This document shows, piece after piece, positions 1 to 14,300 of a stretch of DNA of 64,000 bases. Origin of the DNA: Ciona intestinalis (taxonomy: Eukaryota; Chordata; Ascidiacea; Phlebobranchia; Cionidae). Where the stretch lies: NCBI RefSeq assembly GCF_000224145.3, contig NW_004190420.2, positions 62,001 through 126,000 of the forward strand, in the 5' to 3' direction. The notes below the pieces were generated by a model. That model saw nothing but the letters and a program-made list of their open reading frames with translations, was not told where the DNA came from and ran no database searches. The position numbers were made by a program, and so were the translations under genes. Positions within the stretch are counted from its first letter, which is position 1, and each line of letters begins with the position of its first letter.

Positions 1-2362
1 CCTCAAATGTCGATGCGGCGAGCAAAATCCGCTTAAGGAAACCTCAACCAACATTTCACGTAGACTCGGTGACGACATTAGGAACGAACCCCGAGGTCTC
101 AATCCAAGCAAACGTTGCCTTTTATGCCGAAAGCCAACCCACAAGCACGAGTTACGAAACAATATACTCTGACGTTGTTTGAAAACAGTTTTCTGGTAGC
201 TTTCGAGCAATAACGCAGGCCGTGACGTATTCAAAGGGACCACATTCCTTCAACCAATCAGACCCTTAAGTAGTCAGGTGACGAGGTAACACACACTTCT
301 CCTTATTTCTCAAACATTTTACTTCGTATAGCCGCGTTTTTCTATCCTCTCTACTTTAGTTGCGATCAACAGACGTAAAGACGAAAGTAAATAGACGATT
401 TTTGAAGACGGTTTCGCGAAAAGGGATTTATAACCGAACCTGCAGGCTGCTAAGCGCATAGCAAAATGAGTTTGCAGCTCGTAAGGAATGTTGTACGTTG
501 TACTTCCATACAGTTGAATTAGTACTTATTGAGGTGTGCGATATTTGTAAGAATATGTCTGTACAGTATTGCGTTAAGTGAATATTCTCACAGAGTTATA
601 AGTAGCGGAGTCGTCAAGTTACCGGTTCACGCGCGATAAATTTAGAATTACTCACACCTTTTTATACGCTGTAATCCTACAGGACTAAGCCGGTAAATAC
701 TTCGCAGCTTCTTATTTCTACCAAGCCACAGCTTCGTTCGTTTGTACTCGTTTTGCTTGAGAAAGTGACCAAACGGTGTCAGAACAACGATCATCAGAAG
801 TACAGGTCAATCCACCCGCGCTGTACTAGAAGGTGTGGAATGTCAATAAAGCTTCAGCGGTTAATGATTAGTTCGCACGGAACGTGACAAGGCAAGCTCG
901 TTAATAGATTTAGAAAACAAGATTTGGTGTCAGCAAACGGAAACACAAATGCACTTGAAGGCAAAACAAATCTCGGTGTGTTTGCGCTAACATATTTCTG
1001 GTTAAGGTCGGTTCCTCTAGACGGCTAGAGTAATCAAAGGTCGTTGAATTCAGAAGGGTAATTGTTTTATTAAATTCACCGCGACCGGTAATTGATTGAG
1101 AGATTACATCCGCATGGTGTCTAGCTTTATACTCTCTTTGTCTTTAATCCCTCTAGAGGTACAAGTACTTAATCATCAGAATTTGAGAGAAAGGACCCTG
1201 TCACGATTGAATTTTAACCGAATACATTTTTTGATTTAAAATCAGCTTCAAAGCTGCCTCTGTATTTCGAAAAAAACGATACCGACGCAGAGACCAGGGC
1301 ACTTTTACAATCTTTACTTATCAGAAATTTGGAACGTGCCTTAAAAGTAGGCCAGATTGGGTCGAAGTGTCAACTTTTTGTCATCCAGTTGTTGCTTTGC
1401 GAGTTGTTCTGTCGCATCATGCGTGGGTTTGCTAGACAAGACAAACAAGGCGCCAGAAAACTGTCGATCGTGTTCAAATATACACTGTGGATGTGATTAG
1501 ATTTGAAATTCCGACCCGCACAGGTAGCACTTGTTATTAATTTGCGTTGAAGCTAATCTATTGTGGCGAAGTAACCATTGTTCGTCGTAGGATTTTTCGA
1601 ATGGTAAATAGTTTTATTTTTGAAAGGTGGACCGGTTGTTCAATTCGCTATTTGTATTATGACGTATTTGCTCAATGGGAGCACACTGTCTCGACATTGT
1701 TATAGTAGTGTGTGACGTAATTGCCAAAAATGGCCGAAATAGTTGCTTGGTAACCCTCCAAATAATGATTCGCTTTAACTTTTATCAACGACTGCAACAG
1801 TTAAGTAGTAAACAGGGACAGTGTTGGTAGTGGTACATGAACGTTTGATAAGTGTACGCAAACTAACTTAGTTTTTAATATCAGAGCCCGCGGCTACGGG
1901 ATAGTCACAGTAAGCCCATTGTTAGTTATGCGGTTGCGGGAAAGGCAAGCGCAAACAAAATCTCTAACAATACCTCCTATTCTGGTGGACAGCATCCAGC
2001 TAAATCACGCCGGCTGCTTATTCCGATAAGCCTTGTGATTTTATCGTTTCTTTTGATTTTTACCAGGTCACTACAATAGTCTAGAAAGGGTTGTAACATT
2101 ACGCTTGTAGAGTTCGCATAGATGCTTAGGCTTTTTGAAACCAACGACCTCACTGTACGAAACTGGTGAGCGAATCGTCACAACAAGCAACTACACGCAT
2201 CAGCGGCCGCAGAAGAGCTCAAGAAACAACAGCTTTACCAGCAAGATCAGCAAGGCGTAACTGAATTCAAGATAATCCTATTTGTTAACAAAACACCCCA
2301 GGAAGAACAAACAAATTATCAACCGAGACAGAGATATCGGGAATTATTAACTCTCGGAGACC
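1..2362. other. non-coding 5' flank of MEGF6
   Basis: No reading frame of 60 codons or more and no convincing exon was seen. The stretch is fairly rich in CpG compared with DNA after about 18.6 kb. It probably holds the promoter and 5' UTR of the EMI-containing MEGF6 transcript. I could not place a start site: no clear TATA box lies just before the ATG at 2363. A TGACGTAA motif lies near 1714. Confidence 0.6.
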
Positions 2363-5300
2363 ATGATAAAAAATCGGAGGAACTCTCGGCTTTTGGCCGC
2401 AACCTCACTTGTATTTATTTTCTTTTGTCTTGATGACACAGCCGCGACCAATCTACAAATGGGCATGTGAGTACAAATTTTTATATTAGGCATGTAGGTA
2501 AAGGTCGATAATCACAACAGGCACAATGTGAGCACTCTATCAATTCCCGATGTCATTAAACTACCCTGGGGTGCAATTACGGCGCTATTCTAGGATAAAA
2601 TTCCACAAAAATGACCAATTTTGCCAGCGAAAGGCTACGAAATTTAGGGCACACGAGAAATTTTCCAATTAGCTAAGTAAGCTGTTTTGCAAGGCTGATC
2701 AAAAGGTGTTCACAGGCCCAACGTCTGCGAATCGGAGTCGGTTAAAGTCGTGCGTTCGGTGCAGCCATGCGTAAAGGCATTCACACGGCTCGTCAAAGTG
2801 TGGAAACAGAGCTGCGGCGACTACAGAAGATGGTGTGTCGGGTATGAACGAAGGTAGGTCTCTCTAAATCGTACGGACCTTGATTTTGATGCTTGTAACT
2901 CGATTATGTTCGACCATGTTCGACAACCTTCCGTGTTTATATTCAAAACACGGAATTGCAACTTACAAGTTTGATCTACAGGACAGCGTACTACACAACA
3001 TACAGAACTTCATATCAAACAAAAAAGTCGACGTCGGCCAAATGTTGTCCTGGATGGACGCAGATGAACAACGAGGCGGGCTGTTCATATCGTGAGTTAT
3101 TAAATATGAGATTAACGTTGTGAGCCTCTTATGACGTTATAACATCCCTATTCTCCCTTGCGTATTCAAGTCGAACGCGTGCCGTCCGTTTCGGAAGCAA
3201 TGAAAAAATTACGTCACGTTTAAAAGCGTTATTGGGCCGACAAATCCATTGGATTGAATCTAAATTTCGACCACTTTGGCAAGCTAGTCGTTTCCCAAAT
3301 CACGATAACTGCTCGGTAATTGAATTGGGCGGCACGAGACACCAAGAGCGTCAAGGGCGGTGACATAATGTCAGCCTAAAATGTTATGACCCTCTGTTTT
3401 TAAACTGTTACCGAATATGCAGGGAGTGTGTGGATGTTTTGACGGTAATCGAAACTCAAACCTTGATGAATGTTGGATAATCGAAGAAAACGGCCGAGCC
3501 ATTTGGCAGCCGAAATTCCGATCATGGTTTGAGTATATATATGTTTATGCCGTTGTATCTCCGCCATCCGTTCCGACCTGTGGCCCAGGAAACCTTTGTC
3601 CCTCTCGCTCCACTTTGAAAGCAAGAAATTCCAGTGTTTGCTACTTGTTTGTGCTTTCGAGTTCGCCTCTGCGGTGAAAGGTTATCATTCAAACGGCGGA
3701 AAAGTACTTGAGTTCGTTCGTGGTGGTTTCGGTCGTCGAGCGATCGTCTGATACATACCTTCGGCTCGCAAACCAATCTCTCATTTCCTTGATGGGATTT
3801 TTTCAATTCGCTGCTGTAACAATACGCATATGACTTAGGTCTAAACATTCGCCTTTCGCGTTCACTGAAGCGGCGATTTCAATTTTATTCAGTCCACGGT
3901 AGGTTTGTCGTCGACGCGCAAGGCAGTCGGTTTCCGGGTTCTTCGGAAGCACCCCCACTTCACTTTTACCTGAGTAATTCGCGCCCGGGCAACGTGATTC
4001 GCTACGCGTTGCATGCTGATTGCACGTAGCTCGTTGGTGGATGAATGTACCGCAGAACGACTCGTTTTATTCGAGTTTAGTTTCTGAACGAGCAAAACAA
4101 TCGAATCCTTTATTTTCCAAAACATGAATTTCGATGATTAACTGATCCGAAGTGAGTCACTCACTCCCACACCGCTGATTACTCACCAAAAACCGCCGGC
4201 GAAAGACAACAAAAGCACTTTCTGTGTGAGACTTCGCCTTGCACGTTTCCCATGTTATGCTTGGTAGTCGGATTATTACACGAATCAAAGCGAGATAAAT
4301 TGCATTTAATTTCAACCAGACTAAGCTGTGTTAATATAATAAGGTGTGGCCCTACCCTGCTTAGACACGTAGTGTAAAGTCGGGATTGTCGGACCAAAAT
4401 GGAACGGTCATTATTGTTTCCATTGTGGAGTCATGTTTGTTGTAATGTCATTGCGGCAAGCAGGTTAGAACCGGCTCGAGTGAATGGGACCATTGTGTGA
4501 ACTTGCGCACACAGTGCCTACATGACGTGAATAACAGTTGGCTCCGCCCGTCTACGTCACAAAACCCGCATTATGATGCAGGCGCCATATGACGTAGGGC
4601 AATATGACGTAAAAGTTAGTATCCGTCAGTGAGCACCTCACCGCTGACCTTTCGGAAACCGCACGGCGCTAAATATTTGTCGGTGCTTAACTTCGATTCT
4701 TGTAATTGTTTTCCCCTGTGTCCCACGTGGTGTGATCACGTGGTTTGTGGTCGGAACACTTGAAGACTTGGGTACTCGCTTAGGTGGCGCCATGGTGCTA
4801 CGGGCTGTCACTGTAGGAAAAGTAGGTCAGGAGATGTCATTTTGTGACGGAACGAAATAGATGTCAATCTTCATAGCCCACCCAGTCGCAGAACGTTGTA
4901 GGTACAAAAGTCATCGTTTCTGACCATGAGATAACTCGGTCGTTCTTCTTCGCATAGTGGCGCCGACTGATCAGGATTTTTTGTAAACGAATTGTGAAAT
5001 ATTAGATGAAACCTGGCATGCGTCAACAGAACGGGGTCGTATCTTATCAATCGATTTCAATTATAGAAATGGGTGAATAAAGCGACCCAAAGGATATCTA
5101 TACAACTCGAGTCGTTTTCGTCTGAACGGTTTCATTCGGGGCCTCACGATTCAGACCCTCGACGGTTTCCTGTCTGCAGTTCGTCCCTTACATTCTTACA
5201 GGCGCGCCTCTATTCAGGCTGTACTTACTGGAAGCCAGACTATTGGTTCACGCCCTCGTATAGCAAGTTAGATAATGACCGACGTCGCTTCTTCGGGCTT

Positions 5301-8300
5301 GTTCAGGCCCGCGCAGGATTCTAAACAAAACCCGTATCAACATGTACATGCCAAGCCCTTAATTTTCGACAACTCATGCGCCGTCATGCGACAAGCTAAA
5401 TTTATCGCTGTTCAAAAATGTGCTGTACAAGACACGTTAACGCGTCGTGTGACCTACTCGGACAATTGCTTTAGCTGGGATAATCCTGTAGGCGCGGCTG
5501 TTATCTGTATGAGATGTCAACTCACCAACAAACGAACGTGAGTTTCCGATGGTTCGTCACCATAACGCGACAGCGTGGGTCAGCAAGAACTTTGCAGACG
5601 CCGTTGTCCTGGCAATTGCATGCGATGGTTGGCAAGCGCTGTATGACTTATATCCCGGCGCCCTATCGCTCACAATGCACACTAGAGAATTGTGCACACA
5701 AAACTTCCGTAATCTGGCACAGTGGTGTGCTGTCCTCATGAGAATCAAACAACAGCCTTTTCTTTGTTCTTCGGTAGCGCGGTTTGCTTTTGCTCCCTAT
5801 TTTTATCAGTAAGTTATCGAGAGTAGAGTGTGGTGCAAATGCTGATTGGGCGACATTGGTAGTATATAAGTCTGTCGGTTCTCCAGCGCGTCTGCATGTT
5901 ATAGTTGTACGACTATCGTGGAGCGCAGAAAAATTCATTAGGTGACCCAAAATAACAGTAAGCGCAATCGATCAGGAAGAATAATATTAAGTTGTCGGTC
6001 ACTTATGGCGGAGGTCCTACTTGTTTGCACAGACGTTTGAATAGTAATTGAACGCAGCGAGGAATAAAAAGATTCGATGGTGTTTGTAAGGGGAGCTCTT
6101 TAGCTCATGTCTTTGTCTGTTCCCCTCTTCGCGGCATTCGTTCCAAACGTTTTCCGCTTACAAAGAAAGGCTTCGTTGGATCGCCAATTGCGGGGCCGCG
6201 CACCGTGTGTTTTATATCAATTTAAGACGCTCGCAAAGTACAACAAATCCTCCGTACCGACTAAACTATTGTCCGCCTAAACACATTTTGCCCCGGGTCC
6301 TATATAAGCGGTTGTGCTTATTCAACGTTCGCATTTGCAGCGTCAGGAATCTTCGAGGTATCGTCAGGGCTTAGAACGAAGGCCGAATCTAAATTTGCTG
6401 CATTGCAGATATATAGCTTTGTTGTCGTTTAGTCAAGCTGTTATAGTGTTGGAAAACTTGAGCAAATATGCGTTGTGTTTGGCTGATATTGCTTGTGCTG
6501 GTTGCGTTGTCTATCAACGAAAGCTCAGCGCAGCATCGTTCTCCGTACGGAAATTTGCACCCTCTTAACTTTGGCGAGGTACACTGCGGACCCGATGTTT
6601 CACGTTATTATAAAGACGGCGCAGAAATTATCAACCTCGATAAGGAAGTCCGAAACGAAATATCCCAAGGATTGAGAAGGTCAAAGAGATGGGCAACAGG
6701 TCGAGTTCGCGGATCTAAATTTATTTTTAAAGCTGAAGTGATTTTCTTGGTATTTGAGTTCACCTCGACAAAAGTTTGAAAGAATTACATTTAACAAAAA
6801 AAATAAAAACTGTTATAAAAATATCGTGAGTGAACCAATAATATGAGAAATCCACTTTAAGCTTCCATCACCCTTGTCTGTATGAATTTAAACTCTTCAG
6901 ACGTTGAAGAGGCAGGTTGTGAAATCTCAAGTGTTTAATCAAACAATGGTTTCAAATTCCATACAAACTTTGGCAGAATAGACTGACATGTTCGATTTAA
7001 ATGTGGCACGATTTCAAATTTGCTTGAGAATTTTAAACCTGGTTGTTTCGGTTTGACAACCGTAGAAAGACAAGGGTGGTGCACCGAAATTTGTCGGTCG
7101 TCGAATTAACTTGATATTCGTGCCCGGTATTATCCCGTATGTCTCGTTCACGCGTTTCAGCTCACTGCTCTTATGGGGTGTGCTTCAACGGAGGTCGGTG
7201 CCAAGACTCGGCAACTCAGATGTGTCAATGCACGGGCGGATTTACTGGTGCGCGCTGTGAGAACGGTAAGTCCATCCCGCTGTCAGTCACGTGAGTATTG
7301 CCGCCAAGATCTGAATTCAACGACCATTGTGGTTTCGAGTTCTCCCGAGCCCTTAAACGCGTCAATTATCGGATAATGGAAATGTGTGACGTTTTATTGC
7401 CCGTGGTCCCGTCGGGCATCCGATGTGGGAGACCATGCTGAGTGTCGGTTGTTGTTTTTGGACAGATTTGAACGAATGCGCCACCAACAACGGCGGATGT
7501 AACCAGATGTGCTGCAATTCCTTTGGCGGTTTCTTCTGCAAGTGCAGGGAAGGATTTCATCTTCAAAGCGACCAACGAACTTGCGTGGGTGGGTACCTAT
7601 ATACAATTGCCGCATATCGCGTCTACAATTTCGACATATCTCCTTACTTGTGGTATGTATGCGGGACTAGAATACGTGATAAAAACACTCGGTGAACCTG
7701 GTTAAACATTTTCGTGGTTTACTATTATGTATTACCATAAGCTACACTTCGTGTCGGAAACGGTTAAATATGAGAAATTAAATTTAATAGTCACGATAAA
7801 ACGGTTAGACCGTTTGATTTAAAGGAGTGTTGTGTTCTCATCGTAATTGTTAGAATAACGAATCGTCCTCTGTCGTGTCAATCGTTTCCTCTTTGCCAGA
7901 TGTGCACTATACTAATTAGAGCAAAGAACGAAAGCGTTTATCTCGGGAACGGGTAATCGCTCTTAGACCAAGTGTCGGGTGGCTTACGACCGTGAGAAAG
8001 AAAGTGAATGCCTCGTCGCCAACTCTTTGTAAGCTGAGAGGTGTCAGCGACGCGAAATAAACCTCACACGATCGCATCCCACATAGTGCCCCCCACTTAA
8101 AGCAGATTAGGAAGGTTCTTGCTCCGTGGCTCGATTTCTATACTTGTCTGTCACGCTCCACTCGACGAATAAGCGAAATTTATCAGACTGACAGCAGTCA
8201 CGGCAATTCTGATTTTAAATTAAAGTCGTGGTTTTAATTTGCGCTCGCGTTATTGAAAAACAAGCTGCTGAAGCCTCTTTTCTCCCGTGCCCGTACCTAC

Positions 8301-11300
8301 GTAAACCAGTTCTCTTGTTTCACATGAACTCATCACTCGTTGTGCCGCAACAGATACTTCGTGTGCGTATTTCAAACCGCTAGTAGTGTCCATTTCTCCG
8401 TTCAAAACCATCAAAATTTCTTTTGCGGACGAGCGGGGACAATTAATCAAACGCCCGCCGCAGCGTGACGTATTTGTTCGCAAACGACGTAATACTTTGT
8501 TTATCACCGAGCAGACGACGATGAATGTTCCGAGCATAATGGAGGTTGTGCCCATGTCTGTGTCAACACCGAGGGCGGTCATTACTGTGAGTGCAATGAA
8601 GGCTACAGGCTACACATCGATGACAAAACCTGCGTTCGTAAGTTAACTAGGCCAAGCACACAAGCTTTAATCGTTTTTTCTCGTTCACTGTCGTGTACGG
8701 AGCTGCTGTTTTCCTGGGATTGGTTTGCTTTGCGTCCAATAAAATTTTCTAGATTTAATATCATTGATGGTTGAAAGGCAAACAAGCACGGGGGTGCATT
8801 TCTCCCAAGGGGGTTAGTCGGTCCAACAACAGTTTTATAACTATGCCAATGACCGGTAGTTTGAACGCAATAAACATGGTGGAGTAAGACCATCTCGAAC
8901 GAGGGTTTCTGTTTTGCTGCGGTCGTTAATTTGTTTTCACTATTTACAGCTACTAACATGTGTGAGATCCGCAATGGTGGCTGTGAGCAGATATGTGAAG
9001 CTCAGGGCACAAGTGGACGTTATTCCTGCAGATGTCAACGTGGTTACGTCATTAACTCCAATGGGAGAACCTGCGATGGTGAGTTTAATGTTCTGGTTTT
9101 GTAAAATTAGCAGAAGGGTCGGCATTCGAGTTATGGAAGAATTTTGAACCATCGGGGATTTGAGTTGTGGCCGAAATGTGAAACTTGTCTTTATTATTAG
9201 ATTTCTATGCGCTTGTACTCTCTTACGTCACCGCTTCCTCTTGAAAAGTTTGTGACGTCACAGCACCAATGGTGAATTCTAACTGACCTCTGTGACCGCT
9301 TATAACATTATAACCACATTTCCGCCGCTAAACTGCAGTCAATAAGATCATCAAGCACAATATTTTATGACATTTCCGTAGTTCGTATTTGCTAATCACG
9401 TTTTAAAAGGTCGACCCAGCAACAGAGTTCAAACTATTAATTGAACGATCTAAATGTAACTTTTGACTCCAGATTTGAACTGGTTTAACTTTTCAGGCTT
9501 TTAACAAAACCTATTATACTTTATACAATAGAAAGCTGGGAAATGTGACTTTGTACATGCTGATACAGAATCCGTTAAGGTAACGCGATAACTTTGATTT
9601 ATAGTTGCTGACCCGTGCGAAACCAACAATGGCGGCTGCAATCAAAACTGCGTTGCTGTGGGATTCGAGGCGCAGTGCACTTGCTTTGAAGGATACGAAC
9701 TTGATGCGGACAACAGAACTTGCATCGGTAAGTCCCCGTTGTTACATACCAATTGCTTGTTCGCATTCAGTTTGGTTTTGGGTGTATTGAAAAGCATTGT
9801 AAACAGGAAACCGTCTAGAGTTTATCTTTTTCTTTCCGATTCATCACGCGTATTACAACAGTATACGTCATACGTTTCAGATGTGAACGAATGCCTCACG
9901 AACTTGGGTGGCTGCTCCCACAACTGCGTCAACACGATCGGATCTTATACATGCATTTGCAACCCTGGTTACGAATTGGGAAGGGACAGCCAAACGTGTT
10001 ACAGTGAGTACACGACATTATTCGAACGTTTATTTTAAAATGCCCGAATGTCAAATGCTACACTAAAGCGAGTTTGGAACAGAGAAGTTTTGTTTTTACA
10101 TGGGCGTTTCAGGGCTTGGCTGTCCAATTTCAAGTACCTAAAAAAACCTAGGCATTCCGTTTCCAAGAGAATTATGTTAATAGACATGGTATGTCAGCCA
10201 AAACTTGTGGGTTTAGAGAGAGATTGATTCCAAATTTAAACTTGGGCATTGTCCACAGGAATTGAAATGGAAGTTATCAAATCTTGCTCGACAATGAACG
10301 GCGGGTGCATGCACACTTGTAATGAAGACTTGGGCGTCATAACGTGTTCGTGCAGCAGTGGTTTCCAGCTTGAGGCGGACAGCAAAAGTTGTACAGGTAG
10401 ATTGCGCCCGTAATTGAGGTTAAGCCAACAGTGGAAGTTACACTTTCCATGTTCGGTTGTGGACGGTGTCGTAATTCATACCACGGAGTCGGTTGGTGAT
10501 ACATCCGATTTTAGGAACTGTCGTTAAATGATTTTTAATGGTGTTTGCCACAATACGAGTGTCCGTTAATTAAACAAAGGTCTTAAATAAACGTTTACGA
10601 TGTTTGGACATAAATATAATTTTTAAGAAACGATAATATGGTTGCAACATAAAAATTCGATTTCAAGTTAGTTTTAACGTAAAGTCCATTACGATTACGG
10701 AATGTTGTTTTAATAGATGTCGACGAATGCTCCGATGGCACGAAATGTTGCGATCAAGGCTGTTCCAACACACCGGGAGGATACGAGTGCAGCTGCAGAT
10801 CAGGATTTACCATGTTATCAGATGGTTGTGGCTGCCAAGGTAAGGCCTGCAGTGTTTATTTGTTTACCGAAAGCAACCGAGTACTCGGTAATTATCGCCC
10901 GCTATGTGGATGAACCTCTTAGCCTGTGGCGGCGCAAACTGTAGCAGAACTCGGAAATGATCTATTGCTCGCCAATGGCTGGGATTAAAAGATTTCCTTT
11001 GGCAGACATCAATGAATGCTTGGACCTGAACGGCGGATGCGACCAGCAGTGCGTAAATAGTGTCGGTTCGTACGAGTGCGCATGCGATGGTGGGTTTGTG
11101 CTCAGCGCTGATGGAAAACTCTGCGAACGTGAGTGTTGTGACTCAAATTTACACCCGCCTGCTGGAGTTCAACCTTTTCTATTGTGTTTGAGATAAGTGA
11201 GGTCCTACGTACAGGCAGGGCACAATAAGAAGCCTGGAATTATGGTTTGAATCGATCCAACACTCAATCATGTAGTCTGAATCTTACCGTAAAAAACACC

Positions 11301-14300
11301 ATTGTATAAAAATCAGCGATAAAGTTAATCGCCCTTCACTCTAGTATATAGGCCACGCAGACAAAGATCTTATTTACCATCAAAGTAAATTTGCAGCTCT
11401 GCCTCCCGTCATTGTCTTCCGCCCTCAGCCACAACCCGTCCACTCGCTAACCTTGAACGGAGGAGAACCAGATCTTGCAGCTTTTGCTTTGGTAACCAGG
11501 TAAGGTCAAATGAAGTCGGGTTAAGGCGCGCCTACTTTGCTTGGCTCACCAACCCGCCTTTTCTCGTGCGGTTGCTTTGCCACACGCCGATGATCTTAGA
11601 TTACTCATCGACCTGCCTTCTTTAGAACTGTGTAATCCTGTGGCAAAAGTAATCCACTAATGCTTTTCTCGTGGAGTATAGAGAATGTTTCGGTACTTCA
11701 TCATTTTGATTAAATTTGCCTCCAGCTAAACATAGCTTCGTAGAAAGTATGCTACTGTCTTTTACGTTGCCTTTAGGTTTACCCAATTTTCTGAGAAAAG
11801 ATCAAAACAATATCGCTGAAAAGTTTGATTTTTAATTAACCATCCGTCCATCCCTTTCCCACCCAGATGCGAGCCTGGAAGATTTGGTGCGGATTGTAGA
11901 TTCACTTGCTCGGATTGCCCACAAGGAAACTGTAACGATGATTTGGATGGTTGTGATTGCAGCGCTGGACATCACGGCATTGTTTGTAACGAAAGTGCGT
12001 ACATAATTTCTAATCATTTTACCAAACTAAATATTATCTTCAAATGGTCTCGATTGGTATAAGCTTGTAAAAAGCTTAAAAATTAAAATTTGAATAGTGC
12101 CAAATTTGCCAAGGTGGCTGGCTGACACCACCGTATTAGGAGCCGTAAAACTCCATTCCGTGCCTAATCCGGGGTTTATTTTTAGCTTGTGCCGAAGGAA
12201 GGTATGGGCCGAACTGCCGAGAGCAATGCAATTGCCTGAACGAGGGGAAATGCGACCCTGAAACTGGAGAATGTAGATGCATGCCCGGTGTCACCGGAAC
12301 TCGTTGCGAGAATGGTAGGAAGAAATGATCTTGGCAATGCACTTGGCATTTCAGACGTAATATTGCTGTTTTCGCCACGCGATGATTTATAACACCTTAA
12401 GCTGTCAAATGCTTTGTCCGTATTTGGGCTGCGGTTACATTAATGCTGTTATGTAATATACCCTAATGGAGTGGGTAATGACTGTGCGTACATCGACCAA
12501 AGTAAACGAGTGCGATTCGATGAATCAAGTTGACGCATTCCTATAACCCCCGCCATGTTTGACAATAGGTTCGGATGTCAGACTCTGTAAAAGCCAAATT
12601 TAATCCGCACCCAATATGCAGGTTGTCCTCGAGGTAAATTTGGTTCAAACTGCGAGAAATTTTGCAACTGTCGGGGTGCGCGATGCCACAAGACGTTCGG
12701 AATTTGCTTTTGTGAGCCAGGGCGATACGGTCGACGTTGTCACAAAGGTTGGTGAGATAAAAATATTTGTAAAATATGATAGAAGGAGTTCCCCAATGTA
12801 TACCGCACAATGAAGATTTGATGCGGAATTTGGCGACTCGAATAAGGATAGCGTGATAAACTTGGTTGGAGACCGCCACTAATAAGCTTTGTTGAATAGC
12901 ATGCCCACCTTGGTCGTTTGGTATGATCTGTAAGAACGAATGCAGATGCAACAAGAGACATTCATTCGGTTGCGACAAAGCGGACGGTACTTGCCACTGT
13001 AAACCAGGATATACTGGAAGAACATGTACCTCTGGTAAGTTATAAATGCTTTTGTGTCCCATGTAAATAAAATAAGTAAGTACAGTAATCTCTCTAGTTT
13101 AAATGGTCTAGACTAAAGGTTGATTCTAACGGGAATATGCTCATTTTAAACTTTGAGTACAATTTCCTTTGTGTTGTTAATACAATTTCCTTTGTGTTTT
13201 CAATACTAACTATATTGCTTAGCGTGTGCCGAGGGAACATTCGGAGCGGATTGTGCCGAGAGATGTCGATGCGAGGATGGTGTCGGATGCGACCACGTTA
13301 CCGGTGCATGCCAGAGAGATTGCCCGCCAGGTTTCCGAGGCCAGAACTGCACGCAAGGTAGACAGTACAACATTAAAGCTTGTGACTCACGCGTGGTATG
13401 CGCTTACACAAACACGTCTGTCGCACCAGCCGATTGTAAAGAGATTTCTTTTATTTGATTCTGAGAAAGAGATCTGGCGATTTTTTTATGAACTCGTAGC
13501 GTTAAATTCCTGCGGATAGTTTAACTCTGAACTTAAATTACAGAATGCAGTGCTGGCACATGGGGCGTTGGTTGTTTGGAGATTTGCTCTTGTGCGGCTG
13601 GAAGTCAATGCGACAGAATAACTGGAAGATGCATCTGTGGTCCAGGAAAAACTGGAATTACTTGTGAAAAAACGGTAAGCAGCTGTGTTAAGCAGTAACG
13701 TCATGAACCAAATGACGTCATGTTAATGAAAAGACCACTTTAAACACGCCACGTACTTAAGTTGTTTCTGTATTGTTTCTATAGAATGTCCGGGCAATAC
13801 TTGGGGATTGGGTTGCTCTCACACATGCACATGTTTGAATAATGGAGTCTGCAACAAAGAGACTGGAGATTGCGAGTGTGCGCCTGGTTTTGTTGGAGTT
13901 CTCTGCGCAGACCGTAAGTGTACTTAGTGGAAGCGATTAGAACTTCAACTGAATGAACTATGCTTAGGTTGCCGCATTGGAAGATACGGAAGGCAGTGCA
14001 GAAACAGGTGCAACTGTGGAAACGGCATATGTGATCCAATTGACGGAACTTGTCGTTGCAACCCTGGATATGCTGGACGAAACTGTCAGAAAAGTAAGTG
14101 AACAGACCCATCGTTTTTTGTATGATTTATTGTGCTTGATAATTCATACTTGTTGTGGTATTTTTATTAGCTTGCGGACTTGGATTCTGGGGCCAGAATT
14201 GCGCTGTACGATGCGATTGTGAAAACGGCGAACCTTGTGACCCAGTAACTGGCACATGCAACTGTGCTTCTGGGTGGTTAGGAAGACGATGCGACCAACG

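Larger units (their letters stand above)
3092..7160. other. long MEGF6 intron 3 with internal promoter
   Basis: About 4 kb between the last EMI exon and the first EGF exon. Many overlapping reading frames on both strands (3400-4400 and 5070-5950) show no family similarity and no good splice partners. The supported contents are a TGACGT cluster at 4523-4610 and the TATA box and alternative first exon near 6300-6700. Confidence 0.5.

Noticed and set aside
3400-4397. Overlapping open frames on both strands (74-108 codons)
   Set aside because: No domain or signal peptide, frames on both strands overlap, and no splice partners; likely chance in a CpG-rich intron.
5073-5950. Six overlapping frames of 63-95 codons
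   Set aside because: Composition looks random, with no family similarity and no consistent exon structure.
12541-13062. 173-codon minus-strand frame
   Set aside because: It is antisense to two laminin-type EGF exons whose plus-strand reading is clear; a shadow of Cys-rich coding.
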